Below, piece after piece: positions 1-10,043 of a stretch of DNA of 64,000 nucleotides; position 1 is the first letter of the stretch, and each line of letters opens with the position of its first letter. Origin of the DNA: Amycolatopsis methanolica 239 (GTDB lineage Bacteria; Actinomycetota; Actinomycetes; Mycobacteriales; Pseudonocardiaceae); the NCBI RefSeq assembly GCF_000739085.1, contig NZ_CP009110.1, forward strand, positions 4,774,001-4,838,000, given 5' to 3'. The notes under the pieces are model-generated. The model made no database searches and had not been told where the DNA came from. It saw only the letters and a program-made list of their open reading frames with translations. The position numbers were made by a program, and so were the translations under genes.

Positions 1-1
1 A

Positions 2-559
2 ACGGCGATCACGGCCCGGCTGGAGTCGTCCGGGTGGGAGATCAGCGCCGGCCTGGCGGACAAGCCGGTCACCGGGCTGGTCCATGTACCCGATCTGTTC
101 ACCTCGGACCGGCCAGTGCGACAGAGAGCCGTCGTCGACGAGTTCTTCGAGGCGGTCGAGCAGGTCCGTCCCCGGTTGCGAGCTCGTGTGGACGGTGGCG
201 CGAGGATCGTCGCCGTGACTTGCCGCGACGGCCTGGGCTGGCCAGACCGGCCGCACATCGCCGCGGCGTCCGGTGCGCTCGTCTCCGCCACGCGCAGCCT
301 CGCCCTCCAGCTGGGGCAGGCCGGCATCACCGTCAACGCGGTGTCGGCCCTGCCACCGGAAGGCAGTCCGCTCCGTGAGGGGGGCGACCCGGTGGGCACG
401 CACCTGCGGGAACCCGCGGCTCTCACACCGGAACCGGTCACGATGGAGGACATCGCCCGCACGGTCGGATTCTTCCTCGACGACCGGAGCGGATACATCA
501 CCGGCCAGGTCCTGCACTGCTGCGGTGGCGCGAGCCTGCTCTCCAGTCTGTCCGTCTGA
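2..559 (+). CDS. SDR-family protein, 5'-truncated by window edge, apparently non-catalytic
   Basis: The gene enters from the left edge and runs 185 residues to a TGA at 557-559. Its C-terminal half aligns with the next gene: 'GALVSATRSLALQL' against 'GAVVSATRSLAIEL', then 'GITVNAVSALP' and a 'SGYITGQVLHCCGG' tail like the SDR 'ITGQVLYVCGG'. In the neighbour the catalytic set is Ser141, Tyr153 and Lys157. At the matching positions this protein has Cys, Ile and Ser, so it should not be an active dehydrogenase. The Rossmann nucleotide-binding segment lies mostly outside the window and cannot be judged. The stop is 28 bases before the next start, so the two are likely co-transcribed. Families with one dead and one live SDR subunit are known (BbsC/BbsD in anaerobic toluene degradation); a heteromer here is inference. 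A decayed duplicate is the alternative. Confidence 0.8.
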   Translation, partial: TAITARLESSGWEISAGLADKPVTGLVHVPDLFTSDRPVRQRAVVDEFFEAVEQVRPRLRARVDGGARIVAVTCRDGLGWPDRPHIAAASGALVSATRSLALQLGQAGITVNAVSALPPEGSPLREGGDPVGTHLREPAALTPEPVTMEDIARTVGFFLDDRSGYITGQVLHCCGGASLLSSLSV

Positions 560-587
560 AGTGGACCCGATGAAGGAGGACACCACC

Positions 588-1343
588 ATGAGCCTTGACG
601 GTCAGGTCGCTGTTGTCACCGGCGCCGCGAGCGGAATCGGGTTCGCGATCGCCGAAGAGTTCGTCTCAGCCGGCGCCAAGGTCGTCATCGCCGACATCGC
701 GAAGGACCGTGCCGAAGAGGCCGCCACCTGTATCTCCCACGCTGGTGGCACCGCGGTGGGGATCCAGGTCGACGTCGCCGACCGGGCGAAGGTGGAAGCC
801 CTCTTCCACGAGACCGAGGCGACGCTGGGACCGGTGGACATCCTGGTGAACAACGCCGGCATCAGCATCGACCGGGGCGTGCGCCGGATCTCCGACGAGG
901 AGTGGCAGCGCACGATCGCCATCAACCAGACTGGCGTGTTCCTCTGCTCGCAGGCCGCCGCGATCAGCATGGTCGCCCGGCGCACCGGGCGAATCATCAA
1001 CATCGCTTCGCGCGCCTGGCTCGGTTGGTTCGGGCAGCTCGCCTACTCCTCGTCCAAAGGAGCGGTGGTCTCGGCGACCCGGTCGCTGGCGATCGAGCTG
1101 GCGAAGTACGGCATCACCGTGAACTGCCTGGCCCCGGGGCTGATCGACACCCCCCTGCTGCAGGCGGAGCCGCCCGAGGTGATGGAACGCCTGCTCCAGG
1201 CTCAGCCCATGGGAACGCTGGGCGATCCGCGGGACGTCGCCTGGGCCGCCCGGTTCTTCGCGGAACCCATGTGTCGGTCGATCACTGGTCAGGTGCTCTA
1301 CGTCTGCGGTGGCAAGAGCTTGTACGCGCAGCCCGCCCGCTAG
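588..1343 (+). CDS. SDR-family NAD(P)-dependent oxidoreductase
   Basis: This is a 251-residue classical short-chain dehydrogenase with every hallmark present: TGAASGIG dinucleotide loop at residues 11-18, Asp36 after beta-2 (suggests NAD rather than NADP), NNAG at 88-91, Asn113, Ser141, Tyr153 and Lys157 (YSSSK). The ATG at 588 follows AAGGAGGA at 573-580, which decides the start over a longer frame that has no ribosome-binding site. It probably oxidises or reduces a hydroxyl or keto group on a small catabolic intermediate; the substrate cannot be read from sequence. It lies just downstream of a catalytically dead paralogue. An IS remnant follows its stop. Confidence 0.93.
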   Translation: MSLDGQVAVVTGAASGIGFAIAEEFVSAGAKVVIADIAKDRAEEAATCISHAGGTAVGIQVDVADRAKVEALFHETEATLGPVDILVNNAGISIDRGVRRISDEEWQRTIAINQTGVFLCSQAAAISMVARRTGRIINIASRAWLGWFGQLAYSSSKGAVVSATRSLAIELAKYGITVNCLAPGLIDTPLLQAEPPEVMERLLQAQPMGTLGDPRDVAWAARFFAEPMCRSITGQVLYVCGGKSLYAQPAR

Positions 1344-1400
1344 GTCTAAAACTGACAGAGGTTGTTGACAGTCTGGGCTCCTGATCTAGGAAGGGAGCTC

Positions 1401-1552
1401 ATGGCTGAGCGAGTGTGGAGTGAGAAGGACCTGGTCAGGCGCGCGAACCGGCGTCTGGCTGCTGTGCTTCGTCATGCTGAGGAGGTCAGCGGCAATGTGG
1501 CCGCGACGTGCCGCTACTACGGCATCAGCCGCAACATGGTCCAGAAGACACC
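1401..1552 (+). pseudogene. IS481-type transposase N-terminal fragment
   Basis: The frame from the ATG at 1401 reads as the helix-turn-helix start of an IS481-family transposase, with 'EEVSGNVAATCRYYGISRN' at about residues 29-47, and then leaves homology. No catalytic DDE core follows. The sequence before it (1353-1372, TGACAGAGGTTGTTGACAGT) looks like the element's end. The remaining 200-odd bases to 1785 contain no recognisable gene. This is a scar of an old insertion between the SDR genes and ribBA. Confidence 0.65.
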
Positions 1553-1785
1553 GCAGACCGGCGGCTCATACCGGTCAACCCGATCCAGCCCCGGCGGCGG
1601 CACACCCGCAGATCGGTGCGCAGCGCGACGTCAACGGGCAGAGCCACCGTGGATCACCCCATCGACACCGGAGGGAACATGATCAACCCCCCAGGCCAAG
1701 GATGAAGTGAACACGCTCCACCTGGTTCCTAGTGCCGTTGCAGTATTGAGCCCAGGGCGGAGGCACCGGCGACGCAGCCCTCCGG
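1553..1785. other. Unassigned stretch after IS481 scar
   Basis: No gene, hairpin or repeat could be supported here. It separates the IS481 fragment from the 3' end of ribBA on the opposite strand and probably holds IS debris. Confidence 0.4.
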
Positions 1786-3024
1786 TCACTGGGCGATTCT
1801 GCCATCGTCGAGGAGCAGCTTCGGGTCGTGCCCCACCCGATCCCGCTTGACCCCCAGATAACGGATGTTCTCGGGGGCCGCCCGCACCGGCAGCGGCACC
1901 TGACTGCGCACCGTCAGTCCGTAGGCTTCGAGCCCCACGCGTGTGGCGAGATTGTTGGTCAGCAGGCGAACAGAACGGATCCCGAGGTCGCTGAGAATCT
2001 GTGCCCCGGTGCCGTAGTCTCGGGAGTCCGCGGGCAGGCCGAGCTCCAGATCGGCGTCGGCGGTGTCCGCGCCCAGCTCCTGCAGCTGGTAGGCCCGCAG
2101 CTTGTGCAGCAGCCCTCTCCCCCGTCCCTCATGGCCCCGCATGTACAGCACGACACCTCGGCCCTCCCGCGCCACGGCCGACAGGGCGGCATCCAGGTGG
2201 GGAGCGCAGTCGCAGCGCAACGACCGGAAGACGTCACCGGTGAGGCACTCGGAATGCACGCGGACAAGTACGTCCTCACCATCGGACAAGTCGCCGCAGA
2301 CGAATGCGATATGCGCACGCTCGTCGTGGAGGGACGAATAGCCGATCGCGGTGAACTGTCCCGCCATCAAAGGGATACGGGCCGAGGCAACGCGTTCGAC
2401 CAGCTTCTCGACGCGCCACCGATAGGCGATCAACTCGGCGATCGAGATCATCCTCAGGTCGTGTTCTTCCGCGAAGCGCCGCAGCTCTGGGCCGCGGGCC
2501 ATCTCAACCGGGTTGTCCTCACTGGTGATCTCGCACAGCACGGCTACGGGGGCGAGACCCGCGAGCACCGCCAGGTCGACGGCCGCCTCGGTGTGCCCCG
2601 CCCGGCGCAACACCCCGCCGCGTCTGGCGCGCAACGGGACGACGTGACCGGGCCGGCTGAAGTCGTCGCTGCTGGACGCCGGATCAGCCAGGCTGCGAAT
2701 AGTTCGCGCACGGTCGCTCGCCGAGATCCCAGTCGAAATCCCGTGCTTCGCGTCGACCGTGACCGCGTAGGCCGTCCCCCGCGGATCCTCGTTGGTGTGG
2801 ACCATCGGCGGCAGGTCGAGACGGTCCGCATCCTCCTCCGTCAGCGACACGCAAATGTATCCGGATGTGTGGCGGACGGTGAAAGCGACCAGCTCGGCGG
2901 TGGCGAACTGGGCGGCGAAGACCAGGTCGCCCTCGTTCTCGCGATCTTCATCGTCGACCACGATCACCGGTCGCCCGGCGGCGAAATCGGCTATGGCCGC
3001 CTCGACCGCGCCCGTTCCGTGCAC
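1786..3024 (-). CDS. ribBA: Bifunctional 3,4-dihydroxy-2-butanone-4-phosphate synthase / GTP cyclohydrolase II
   Basis: The 412-residue protein carries out the two entry steps of riboflavin synthesis: ribulose 5-phosphate to 3,4-dihydroxy-2-butanone 4-phosphate, and GTP to the pyrimidine precursor. The N-terminal half shows the RibB motif '[19 protein letters not shown]' (near residues 20-38). The C-terminal half shows RibA zinc ligands in '[17 protein letters not shown]' and the 'GHEGRGRGL' active-site stretch. The start is a GTG at 3022-3024 preceded by GAAGGAG. No other rib genes are adjacent, so this looks like an extra copy. It follows the tautomerase gene on the same strand after a strong hairpin and may boost flavin supply for the flavin monooxygenase and reductase encoded in the region (inference). 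Confidence 0.95.
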   Translation of the reverse strand: MHGTGAVEAAIADFAAGRPVIVVDDEDRENEGDLVFAAQFATAELVAFTVRHTSGYICVSLTEEDADRLDLPPMVHTNEDPRGTAYAVTVDAKHGISTGISASDRARTIRSLADPASSSDDFSRPGHVVPLRARRGGVLRRAGHTEAAVDLAVLAGLAPVAVLCEITSEDNPVEMARGPELRRFAEEHDLRMISIAELIAYRWRVEKLVERVASARIPLMAGQFTAIGYSSLHDERAHIAFVCGDLSDGEDVLVRVHSECLTGDVFRSLRCDCAPHLDAALSAVAREGRGVVLYMRGHEGRGRGLLHKLRAYQLQELGADTADADLELGLPADSRDYGTGAQILSDLGIRSVRLLTNNLATRVGLEAYGLTVRSQVPLPVRAAPENIRYLGVKRDRVGHDPKLLLDDGRIAQ

Positions 3025-3216
3025 GGCGTTCTCCTTCAGTCAGTCGGCATCAGCGGGACAGCGAGTCATCAGCCGCGACGCTCCTGAAAGCAATGCGGCC
3101 CAGGACGGGGCCGCTTACGGCGTCAAGGACATTCACATCACCAGCTCACGAAACGTGCTTCCGTGGAAGACAAGAGCGAGACACCGTCGAAGCTCTCGGA
3201 CGTGCCCACAGGGCTC

Positions 3217-3251
3217 GGTGCCGGCCGACGTGCATGTCGTCGGCCGGCACC
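3217..3251 (-). terminator. Perfect 14-bp hairpin downstream of tautomerase gene
   Basis: GGTGCCGGCCGACG at 3217-3230 pairs perfectly with 3238-3251 around a 7-base loop. It lies 38 bases beyond the tautomerase stop and would end the prs-amidohydrolase-tautomerase transcript before ribBA. No clear U-tract follows, as is usual in actinobacteria. Confidence 0.7.
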
Positions 3252-3288
3252 CGTCGCCGGCCCCTCTGTCAGCGGGGTCGCTGCTCGG

Positions 3289-3477
3289 TCACCCCAGCAA
3301 CTTGCCGCGGTAGCCCCAGTGCGAGGGCTCGATACCGTGGAGGACGACGGCTGTGTCGTTCGCCGCGTCCTCCCCGAGGACGGAGCCGACTGCCTGCGTC
3401 AGCGCCTCGACCATCTTCGCGCTGAACGTCTCGTCGTCGAAACGACTCTTGAAGAACGATGCTTCGATGTGAGCCAT
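3289..3477 (-). CDS. 4-oxalocrotonate tautomerase-like small protein lacking Pro-1
   Basis: This 62-residue protein has tautomerase-superfamily size and layout: a beta-start 'HIEASFF', a helix with 'MVEALTQAVGSVLGE', and the C-terminal 'EPSHWGYRGK' that resembles the 'P..NWGIGG' ending of 4-OT enzymes. In the family the catalytic base is the N-terminal proline after Met removal. Here the second codon is GCT (Ala). The start is fixed by AGAAGGAG upstream of the ATG at 3475-3477 and by the length, so the change seems real. It may use another mechanism, be regulatory, or be inactive. It is the last gene before the hairpin, downstream of the amidohydrolase. Confidence 0.75.
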   Translation of the reverse strand: MAHIEASFFKSRFDDETFSAKMVEALTQAVGSVLGEDAANDTAVVLHGIEPSHWGYRGKLLG

Positions 3478-3589
3478 TGCTCTCTTTCTCCTTCTTTCGT
3501 GGTTACAACGCGCCAGGTCGTCCGTGCCGGGCTGGCCGGCACCTCCGTCTCGCGGGCACCGTTGTCGGTGAGTTGTGGTGGTCGTCCGG

Positions 3590-4894
3590 TCAGGAACCCT
3601 CGGCCAGGGTCGGGTGCTCCGGTTCCTGGAGGTCGAGCGCCTCCGACACGGCTCGCAGATACCCGCTGAGCTCGCGCCCGGCGCGCACGACGTGCCTGAT
3701 GTTGGAGGGCCGGGACAGCCGACCGATGTCGGTGAGCACGTTTCCCTCGACTACGACGACATCGCCCACGGCGCCGGTCCGCAGGGAGCCAAGATCCGGG
3801 CGGTCCAGCAGCGACGCCGCGTTCGTCGTCGCGGTGGTGATCGCTTCGTCCGCGGACATGCCGTGGCGGACGTACAGCTCGAGCTCGCGAGCGTGCGCGC
3901 CGAACGGGCACAGCGTGCCCGAGGAGTCGGTGCCCATCACCACGTTGACGCCGGCCTCGCGTGCCAGGCTGAACGCCTGCAGCGTGCGGTCGTGTGCTTC
4001 GCTGAGGTCCGCCACCCCTTGAGCGGTCAGACCTCGGAGCGTCCCCTCCCGTTGACACCAGTCGTTGAAGGACATGGTGGGGACGAGGAAGGTCCCGCGC
4101 TCGGCCATCTCGATCGCCATCTCCTCGTCGAGATACGAACCGTGCTCGATGGAGTCGACACCTGCCGCGAGGCTGCGCCGGATGCCTTCGGCCGACAGTG
4201 CGTGCGCTGCGACCCGTAGGTCGAGCTCGTGAGCAGTCTCGACGATGGTGGCCAGCTCAGCGATGCTGTAGTTGGGCCAGCTCGGCTGTTCGCCCTTCGA
4301 CATCCCACCGCTGGCCATCACCTTGATGAAGTCCGCACCAGCACGGGCCTGGAGGCGCACGAGCTTGCGGCACTCCTCGATGCCATCTGCCGTGTCCCAC
4401 CGTTCCCGTGGTGTGTACGGAGGGTAGAACAGATCGCCGTGACCGTTGGTCATGGTGATCCACCACGGAGCGACCACCAGACGAGGTCCGGCCGCCAAGC
4501 CCGCATCGATGAAATCGCGAAGCTCGGTCTCTCCTGCGCCGCGGTGTCCCATCACCCGCAGCGTCGTGAATCCGGCGGCGAGCGCCCGATGGGCGTTGCG
4601 CAGGCCGTGCAACAGCTTGGCCCGCTTGCTCACCTGTCCGCGGAAGACATCGCTCGCAATCACGTTGTGGTAATCGGAGTTGGTCGTCAGGTGGACGTGG
4701 GCATCGATCAGGCCGGGCAGGACAGTGCAACCCGCAGCGTCGAGCCGGGGAGTCCCGGGGGGGACCCTGCCCTCTTTCCGCGGCCCTGCGTAGGCCACCG
4801 TGCCCGCTTGGATGTGAACGAGTCCATCACTGTGATGCTGCCCCGGTCCCGTCCACACCAAGCCGCCTTCGATGGCGATGTCGCCGGGAGTCAT
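3590..4894 (-). CDS. Metal-dependent amidohydrolase, imidazolonepropionase-like (COG1228 type)
   Basis: The protein of about 434 residues has an amidohydrolase-superfamily TIM barrel. Visible metal-site elements are 'LIDAHVHL' (HxH, near residue 65), 'FIKVMASGG' with the lysine expected to be carboxylated, 'AAHALS', 'SIEHGSYLD' and the final Asp in 'VMGTDSSG'. Relatives open cyclic amides such as imidazolones or cleave prolyl dipeptides. It starts 40 bases after the prs stop; ATG 4894 is chosen, with a GTG one codon earlier possible. Position between prs and the tautomerase suggests that it hydrolyses a ring produced upstream in the same pathway (inference). Confidence 0.88.
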   Translation of the reverse strand: MTPGDIAIEGGLVWTGPGQHHSDGLVHIQAGTVAYAGPRKEGRVPPGTPRLDAAGCTVLPGLIDAHVHLTTNSDYHNVIASDVFRGQVSKRAKLLHGLRNAHRALAAGFTTLRVMGHRGAGETELRDFIDAGLAAGPRLVVAPWWITMTNGHGDLFYPPYTPRERWDTADGIEECRKLVRLQARAGADFIKVMASGGMSKGEQPSWPNYSIAELATIVETAHELDLRVAAHALSAEGIRRSLAAGVDSIEHGSYLDEEMAIEMAERGTFLVPTMSFNDWCQREGTLRGLTAQGVADLSEAHDRTLQAFSLAREAGVNVVMGTDSSGTLCPFGAHARELELYVRHGMSADEAITTATTNAASLLDRPDLGSLRTGAVGDVVVVEGNVLTDIGRLSRPSNIRHVVRAGRELSGYLRAVSEALDLQEPEHPTLAEGS

Positions 4895-4935
4895 CACGAC
4901 GCCGGGAAGCGCGCTGGATCTGACATTACTATCCC

Positions 4936-5928
4936 CTAAAAGGTGTGGTTCTTTCCGCCGAAAACAGCGCTCACGGAGTCGTCGGTGAAGATACTGCTGA
5001 TCGAGTCCGCCAGCAACGGGGCGCACGAAAGCACCTTGATCTTGCCGGGGGCACCCGCACGGAGCGGGATCGTGTCGGTGACGACGACTTCCTCGAAAGC
5101 CGACGCAGCAAGACGTTCATACGCGGGCCCGCTGAAGACCCCGTGGGTCGCCGCGGCGAGCACTCGTCGAGCACCCGCGTGCTTGAGCGCCTCTCCTGCC
5201 GCACACAGCGTGCCCGCAGTGTCGATGATGTCGTCGATCACGATGGCGGTCTTCCCGCGGACATCACCGATGACGGTGGTGATCTCGGCTACCTGCTGCT
5301 GGGGCCGCTCCTTGTCCAGGATGGCCAGGCCGGCCCCGATCTGGGTGGCGAACTGCTTGTTGAGCTTCACCCGGCCCGAGTCCGGAGCGACGATCACCAG
5401 GTCGTCATCGAGGCCTGCGAAGTAGTCACTGAGAATGCCCACGGCCGTCATGTGATCGACCGGGATGCCGAAGAACCCCTGCAACTGGCCGGCGTGCAGG
5501 TCCATCGTCAGCACACGGTCAACACCTGTCGCCTCAAGTGCACGAGCCACCATGCGTGCCGAGATCGGCTCGCGCGGAGCCGACTTCTTGTCCTGCCGCG
5601 AGTAGCCATACCACGGAGTCACAGCGATCACGCGGTGTGCGCTCGCACCGACGGCGGCGTCCACCATCACCAGGAGCTCCAGAAGCGAGTCGTTCGCATT
5701 GACGCCCGTCTCCGGGTTCGCGCACATCGGCTGAACGATGAAGACATCCGCTCCACGGATTGATTCTTCGAACCTGCTGTAGACCTCTCCACTGGAGAAC
5801 GTCTTCAGGGTCACCTTGCCAAGCTCGATCTGCAGAAGCTCGGCGATGGCACCCGCCAATGGCGCGTTGGACCGGCCGGAGAACACCATCAGCCGCCTGC
5901 CCCAATTTGGCTGCAACGACGCGTTCAT
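4936..5928 (-). CDS. prs: Ribose-phosphate pyrophosphokinase (second-copy PRPP synthetase)
   Basis: It makes PRPP from ribose 5-phosphate and ATP. The protein of about 330 residues has 'RQDKKSAPREPISARMVA', the 'DLHAGQLQGFFGIPVDH' ribose-phosphate/ATP segment, and the PRPP loop 'VIDDIIDTAGT'. The ATG at 5928 gives an N-terminus ('PNWGRRLMVFSGRSN') matching actinobacterial Prs. A GTG at 6006 with GAAAGG upstream is an alternative. Housekeeping prs normally lies beside glmU. This copy sits among catabolic genes with ribokinase upstream and a NAMPT-like PRPP consumer nearby, so it probably feeds that enzyme. A LacI-type operator (6011-6024) lies just upstream, suggesting separate control of prs and the two genes after it. 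Confidence 0.95.
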   Translation of the reverse strand: MNASLQPNWGRRLMVFSGRSNAPLAGAIAELLQIELGKVTLKTFSSGEVYSRFEESIRGADVFIVQPMCANPETGVNANDSLLELLVMVDAAVGASAHRVIAVTPWYGYSRQDKKSAPREPISARMVARALEATGVDRVLTMDLHAGQLQGFFGIPVDHMTAVGILSDYFAGLDDDLVIVAPDSGRVKLNKQFATQIGAGLAILDKERPQQQVAEITTVIGDVRGKTAIVIDDIIDTAGTLCAAGEALKHAGARRVLAAATHGVFSGPAYERLAASAFEEVVVTDTIPLRAGAPGKIKVLSCAPLLADSISSIFTDDSVSAVFGGKNHTF

Positions 5929-6010
5929 GAGCTCACCACTCTGCCGGTGCGGACTACGGATGCCTGAGGGCGCATCCGACCTTTCCCTGTCAGTGGCCAG
6001 ATTCACGACG

Positions 6011-6024
6011 TAGAAACCTTTCGA
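6011..6024 (-). promoter_or_regulatory. Candidate LacI-family operator before prs
   Basis: TAGAAACCTTTCGA is an imperfect palindrome differing by one base from the perfect 14-mer at 13481-13494. It falls in the gap between the ribokinase stop and prs, where a promoter for prs is expected. Confidence 0.6.
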
Positions 6025-6068
6025 CTTCGGTCAGAAAAAATGGGGAGAAGCTGCGGGTTGGCCCACCA

Positions 6069-7058
6069 TCACGTGCCTGCATTGCTTTCGACGGTCACCA
6101 AGACGGCATCGATCGCTGCCGCACTCGGCATGCCCGTGCGCGCGCCCGCCGACTCAACCGACAACCCCGCAGCAGCCACGCCACGCCGCGCCGCGCCGGC
6201 GACGTCCGTTCCCGCTGCCAAGCTGGCGGCAAACACACCGTTGAAGGTGTCCCCAGCGCCGGTGGTATCGACCACTCGACGTGCCGACCCAGCCGGGATC
6301 CGGGTGCTGAGTCCGTCCGCACCACACAACAGCACGCCGTCGGCGCCCAGCGTGACCACCACCGGCGCTCCCGTGCGGGATGCCACCGCGGCCGCCATTG
6401 TCTCCACCGGCGGGTCTCCGGGCTCACCAAGCAGACGGTAGAGGTCTCGCAGCTCGCCCTGGTTCGGGGTGATGATCGGGGCGAACTCGAGAAGCTCCTG
6501 GATTCCGGGGACGACAGGGGCCGGGTTGAGCACACACAGCCACCCCTGTGCGGTCGCGGCCTCGACTGCGGTGGCGATTGCCGTGACAGAGATCTCCGTA
6601 CTGACCAGAACACACCCTGGCCACCCGCTCGCTCGGTCGATCGCAGCCCTCACATCCCGGGCGCTCACCGCCGCATTTGCGCCGGCAGCCACGGCGATCT
6701 GGTTCTCCCCGGAGGGATCCACGACAATGAGCGCAGCTCCAGTAGTGGACCCCTCCTTGATCACCACATCGTCGACGTCGACCCCTTCGGCACGCAGCTC
6801 GGTCAAAGCCGCCACTCCGAATTCGTCAGGCCCCACGGCGCCGACGTAGCGGACATCGGCACCTGAGCGCGCCGCCGCGACAGCGGAGTTGCCGCCCTTC
6901 CCGCCGCCGTGACGCTGCAAGCTCGTCCCCACCACGGTCTCCCCTGGTCCGGGAAGCCTGTCGGCGGCGACGACCATGTCGACATTCAGCGCACCGACGA
7001 CGAGGAGTCGCCCGCTCATGGCTGATCCGGCCGACTGCGCACCGTCGCTCAAGCTCAC
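6069..7058 (-). CDS. rbsK: Ribokinase (PfkB family)
   Basis: It phosphorylates ribose to ribose 5-phosphate. PfkB hallmarks are present: an N-terminal 'NVDMVVAADRLPGPGETV', the sugar-binding 'GGGKGGNSAVAAARSGA', and the C-terminal ATP/anion-hole signature 'DTTGAGDTFNGVF'. A GTG at 7056-7058 overlaps the upstream gene's TGA by four bases (GTGA), which favours translational coupling and is used as the start; an ATG at 7019 is the alternative. No ribose transporter gene is adjacent, so the ribose may arise inside the cell, for example from the nucleoside hydrolase at 19160-20125. Its product is the substrate of Prs encoded next. Confidence 0.92.
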   Translation of the reverse strand: MSLSDGAQSAGSAMSGRLLVVGALNVDMVVAADRLPGPGETVVGTSLQRHGGGKGGNSAVAAARSGADVRYVGAVGPDEFGVAALTELRAEGVDVDDVVIKEGSTTGAALIVVDPSGENQIAVAAGANAAVSARDVRAAIDRASGWPGCVLVSTEISVTAIATAVEAATAQGWLCVLNPAPVVPGIQELLEFAPIITPNQGELRDLYRLLGEPGDPPVETMAAAVASRTGAPVVVTLGADGVLLCGADGLSTRIPAGSARRVVDTTGAGDTFNGVFAASLAAGTDVAGAARRGVAAAGLSVESAGARTGMPSAAAIDAVLVTVESNAGT

Positions 7059-7852
7059 GACACCTTGTCCGCGAGCACCGGTGCTTCCTGCGCCCGTGCG
7101 GTCCACGAGAGCATCGCCGTCCACATCTCACCGTAGTGCGGCCAGTCCAGGAACTCCTGAGGTGCCCAGTGTGGGGCGAGATCGGAGGCAAACGCGGCGG
7201 TCCTGCCGTCACCGTGCGTGCCCACGACCAACATCGGGTCCTCACCCACCCGCGCCACGACCGTGGCGTCGGGCTTTGCGATGAGTTTGTTGTAGCCGAG
7301 AAGGTGGGGCCACTCCGTCGGCGTACCACCCAGGACCGGGTGATCTGGCTGGCAGACCTCCACCTCGACCCCCTCCGACCTCTCGACACGGTCGTCGTAC
7401 GGGAGCATGGCCACGGGCAGTGGGTCGGCGAGCGGACTCATGCCGAAGCGGCCCTTGCCATCGATCCCGGTGAAGGAAAGATATCCCCCGACCATGACCA
7501 GTCCGCCACCTCGCTTGACGTAATCCGCAACCAGACCGAGCCGGTTCGGCGACCTCTCCGATCGCAAGAACGTTTCATCCGGCAGCAGGAAGGAGTTGGA
7601 TCCGATGTCAGAGATGACGACTACGTCGAACTCGTCGAGCTCCTCCGGCGAGCGGGGGAACCGCAAGGTGATCTCATGGCCCCGGACGTAGGTGACATCG
7701 AACCCGGCGTCATCCAGGCAACCGAGGAAAAAGCCCGCGCCCTCCTCGTACTCGGTCGAGTGGAACTGGTCGAAGCCCTTCATGTGGATCGTGTGCTTCA
7801 CCCACGACTCCCCCACGAACAGAACCCTGACCGGCGACCCGATCGTGCTCAT
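7055..7852 (-). CDS. GATase1-like protein (PF07090/DUF1355 type)
   Basis: The 265-residue protein begins 'VRVLFVGESWVKHTIHMKGFDQF' in part and contains 'VVVISDIGSNSFLLP', 'YVKRGGGLVMVGGYLSFTG' and 'VVGTHGDGRTAAFASDLAPHW'. This pattern fits the class I glutamine-amidotransferase-like fold of PF07090. No Cys nucleophile elbow of a true GATase is evident, so enzymatic activity is unproven. Its ATG shares one base with the upstream HAD stop (TGATG) and its TGA overlaps the ribokinase GTG, so all three are translationally coupled. Members of this family occur in sugar and nucleoside catabolic clusters; the role is unknown. Confidence 0.8.
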   Translation of the reverse strand: MSTIGSPVRVLFVGESWVKHTIHMKGFDQFHSTEYEEGAGFFLGCLDDAGFDVTYVRGHEITLRFPRSPEELDEFDVVVISDIGSNSFLLPDETFLRSERSPNRLGLVADYVKRGGGLVMVGGYLSFTGIDGKGRFGMSPLADPLPVAMLPYDDRVERSEGVEVEVCQPDHPVLGGTPTEWPHLLGYNKLIAKPDATVVARVGEDPMLVVGTHGDGRTAAFASDLAPHWAPQEFLDWPHYGEMWTAMLSWTARAQEAPVLADKVS

Positions 7853-8541
7853 CAGCTTGAACTCCCTTGCGCGAACTGGTTTCTGGTTGATGTGGCGATG
7901 AGCTGGCGGCCCATCGCGTGCGCCTCGCGAATGTCGCTCCCGAGGTAGGTCTTCGCGGCCAGGGGCGCCAAGACGGGCGTCGGGTTCACCGCGACCGAGT
8001 GCGGGTAAGTCGTGAACAGCGCCACGTCGCTGGATGAGTCCCCGTAGACCACGCACTCATCGGGGCTCAGGTTGCGAGCAGCGAGAGCCGACTGGGTGAT
8101 TGCCACCTTCGCCTCCGGCAACAGCGTGGCTGAGCTCTTGAGCGGACTGCCCAACTCAACGGCCGAGCCGTAGGTCTCGTTGGCGCCCCAAACCTCCAGC
8201 CCGCGGACGAAGAACGTCGGCGACTGGGAGATCACGATCACGTCCTCACCGCGAGATCGAATGTCCTCGAAGGTTTCGGCGACGCCGTCCATCCAAGGCG
8301 AATTCCGAAAGGCGTCGTCGAAGTCGGCAGGGGATGCGTCCTTGCAGATGTCGAGGAGCTTCAACCAGAAGTCGGTGTCGGAGATCGTTCCCTCGCCCCA
8401 CGCCTTCTCGATTTCCTGCCCGGCCTCGAGCTGGCCCATCTGGCGAGCCAGCTCGATCGTGGCGGTGCTCCGCAGGAGGGTGCCGTCCATGTCGAAGACA
8501 TGGAGGCATCCCGCCGCGCTCGTCTCAGCGGATGTGTTCAC
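7852..8541 (-). CDS. HAD-superfamily phosphatase (SerB-like)
   Basis: The 229-residue protein has HAD motif I 'FDMDGTLL', motif II 'VIVISQS', and motif III/IV Lys plus 'VVYGDSSSDVALF'. These are the usual Asp nucleophile, Ser/Thr, Lys and acidic metal ligands. An alpha-helical C1-type cap lies between motifs I and II, as in phosphoserine phosphatase. The GTG at 8539-8541 starts two bases after the aldehyde dehydrogenase stop, with no other good start. The substrate is unknown. In this gene context dephosphorylation of a nucleotide-like intermediate to its nucleoside is an attractive inference, complementary to the nearby phosphoribosyltransferase. Confidence 0.88.
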   Translation of the reverse strand: MNTSAETSAAGCLHVFDMDGTLLRSTATIELARQMGQLEAGQEIEKAWGEGTISDTDFWLKLLDICKDASPADFDDAFRNSPWMDGVAETFEDIRSRGEDVIVISQSPTFFVRGLEVWGANETYGSAVELGSPLKSSATLLPEAKVAITQSALAARNLSPDECVVYGDSSSDVALFTTYPHSVAVNPTPVLAPLAAKTYLGSDIREAHAMGRQLIATSTRNQFAQGSSS

Positions 8542-8543
8542 CT

Positions 8544-10043
<1,500 letters not shown>

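Noticed and set aside
3121..3170. GAAACGTGCTTC as a further LacI operator before ribBA
   Set aside because: Arm spacing differs from the other sites by two bases, so it does not fit the same motif.
3025..3288. FMN riboswitch before ribBA
   Set aside because: I could not find the conserved FMN aptamer blocks. The only clear structure is the hairpin at 3217-3251, which is placed as a terminator.
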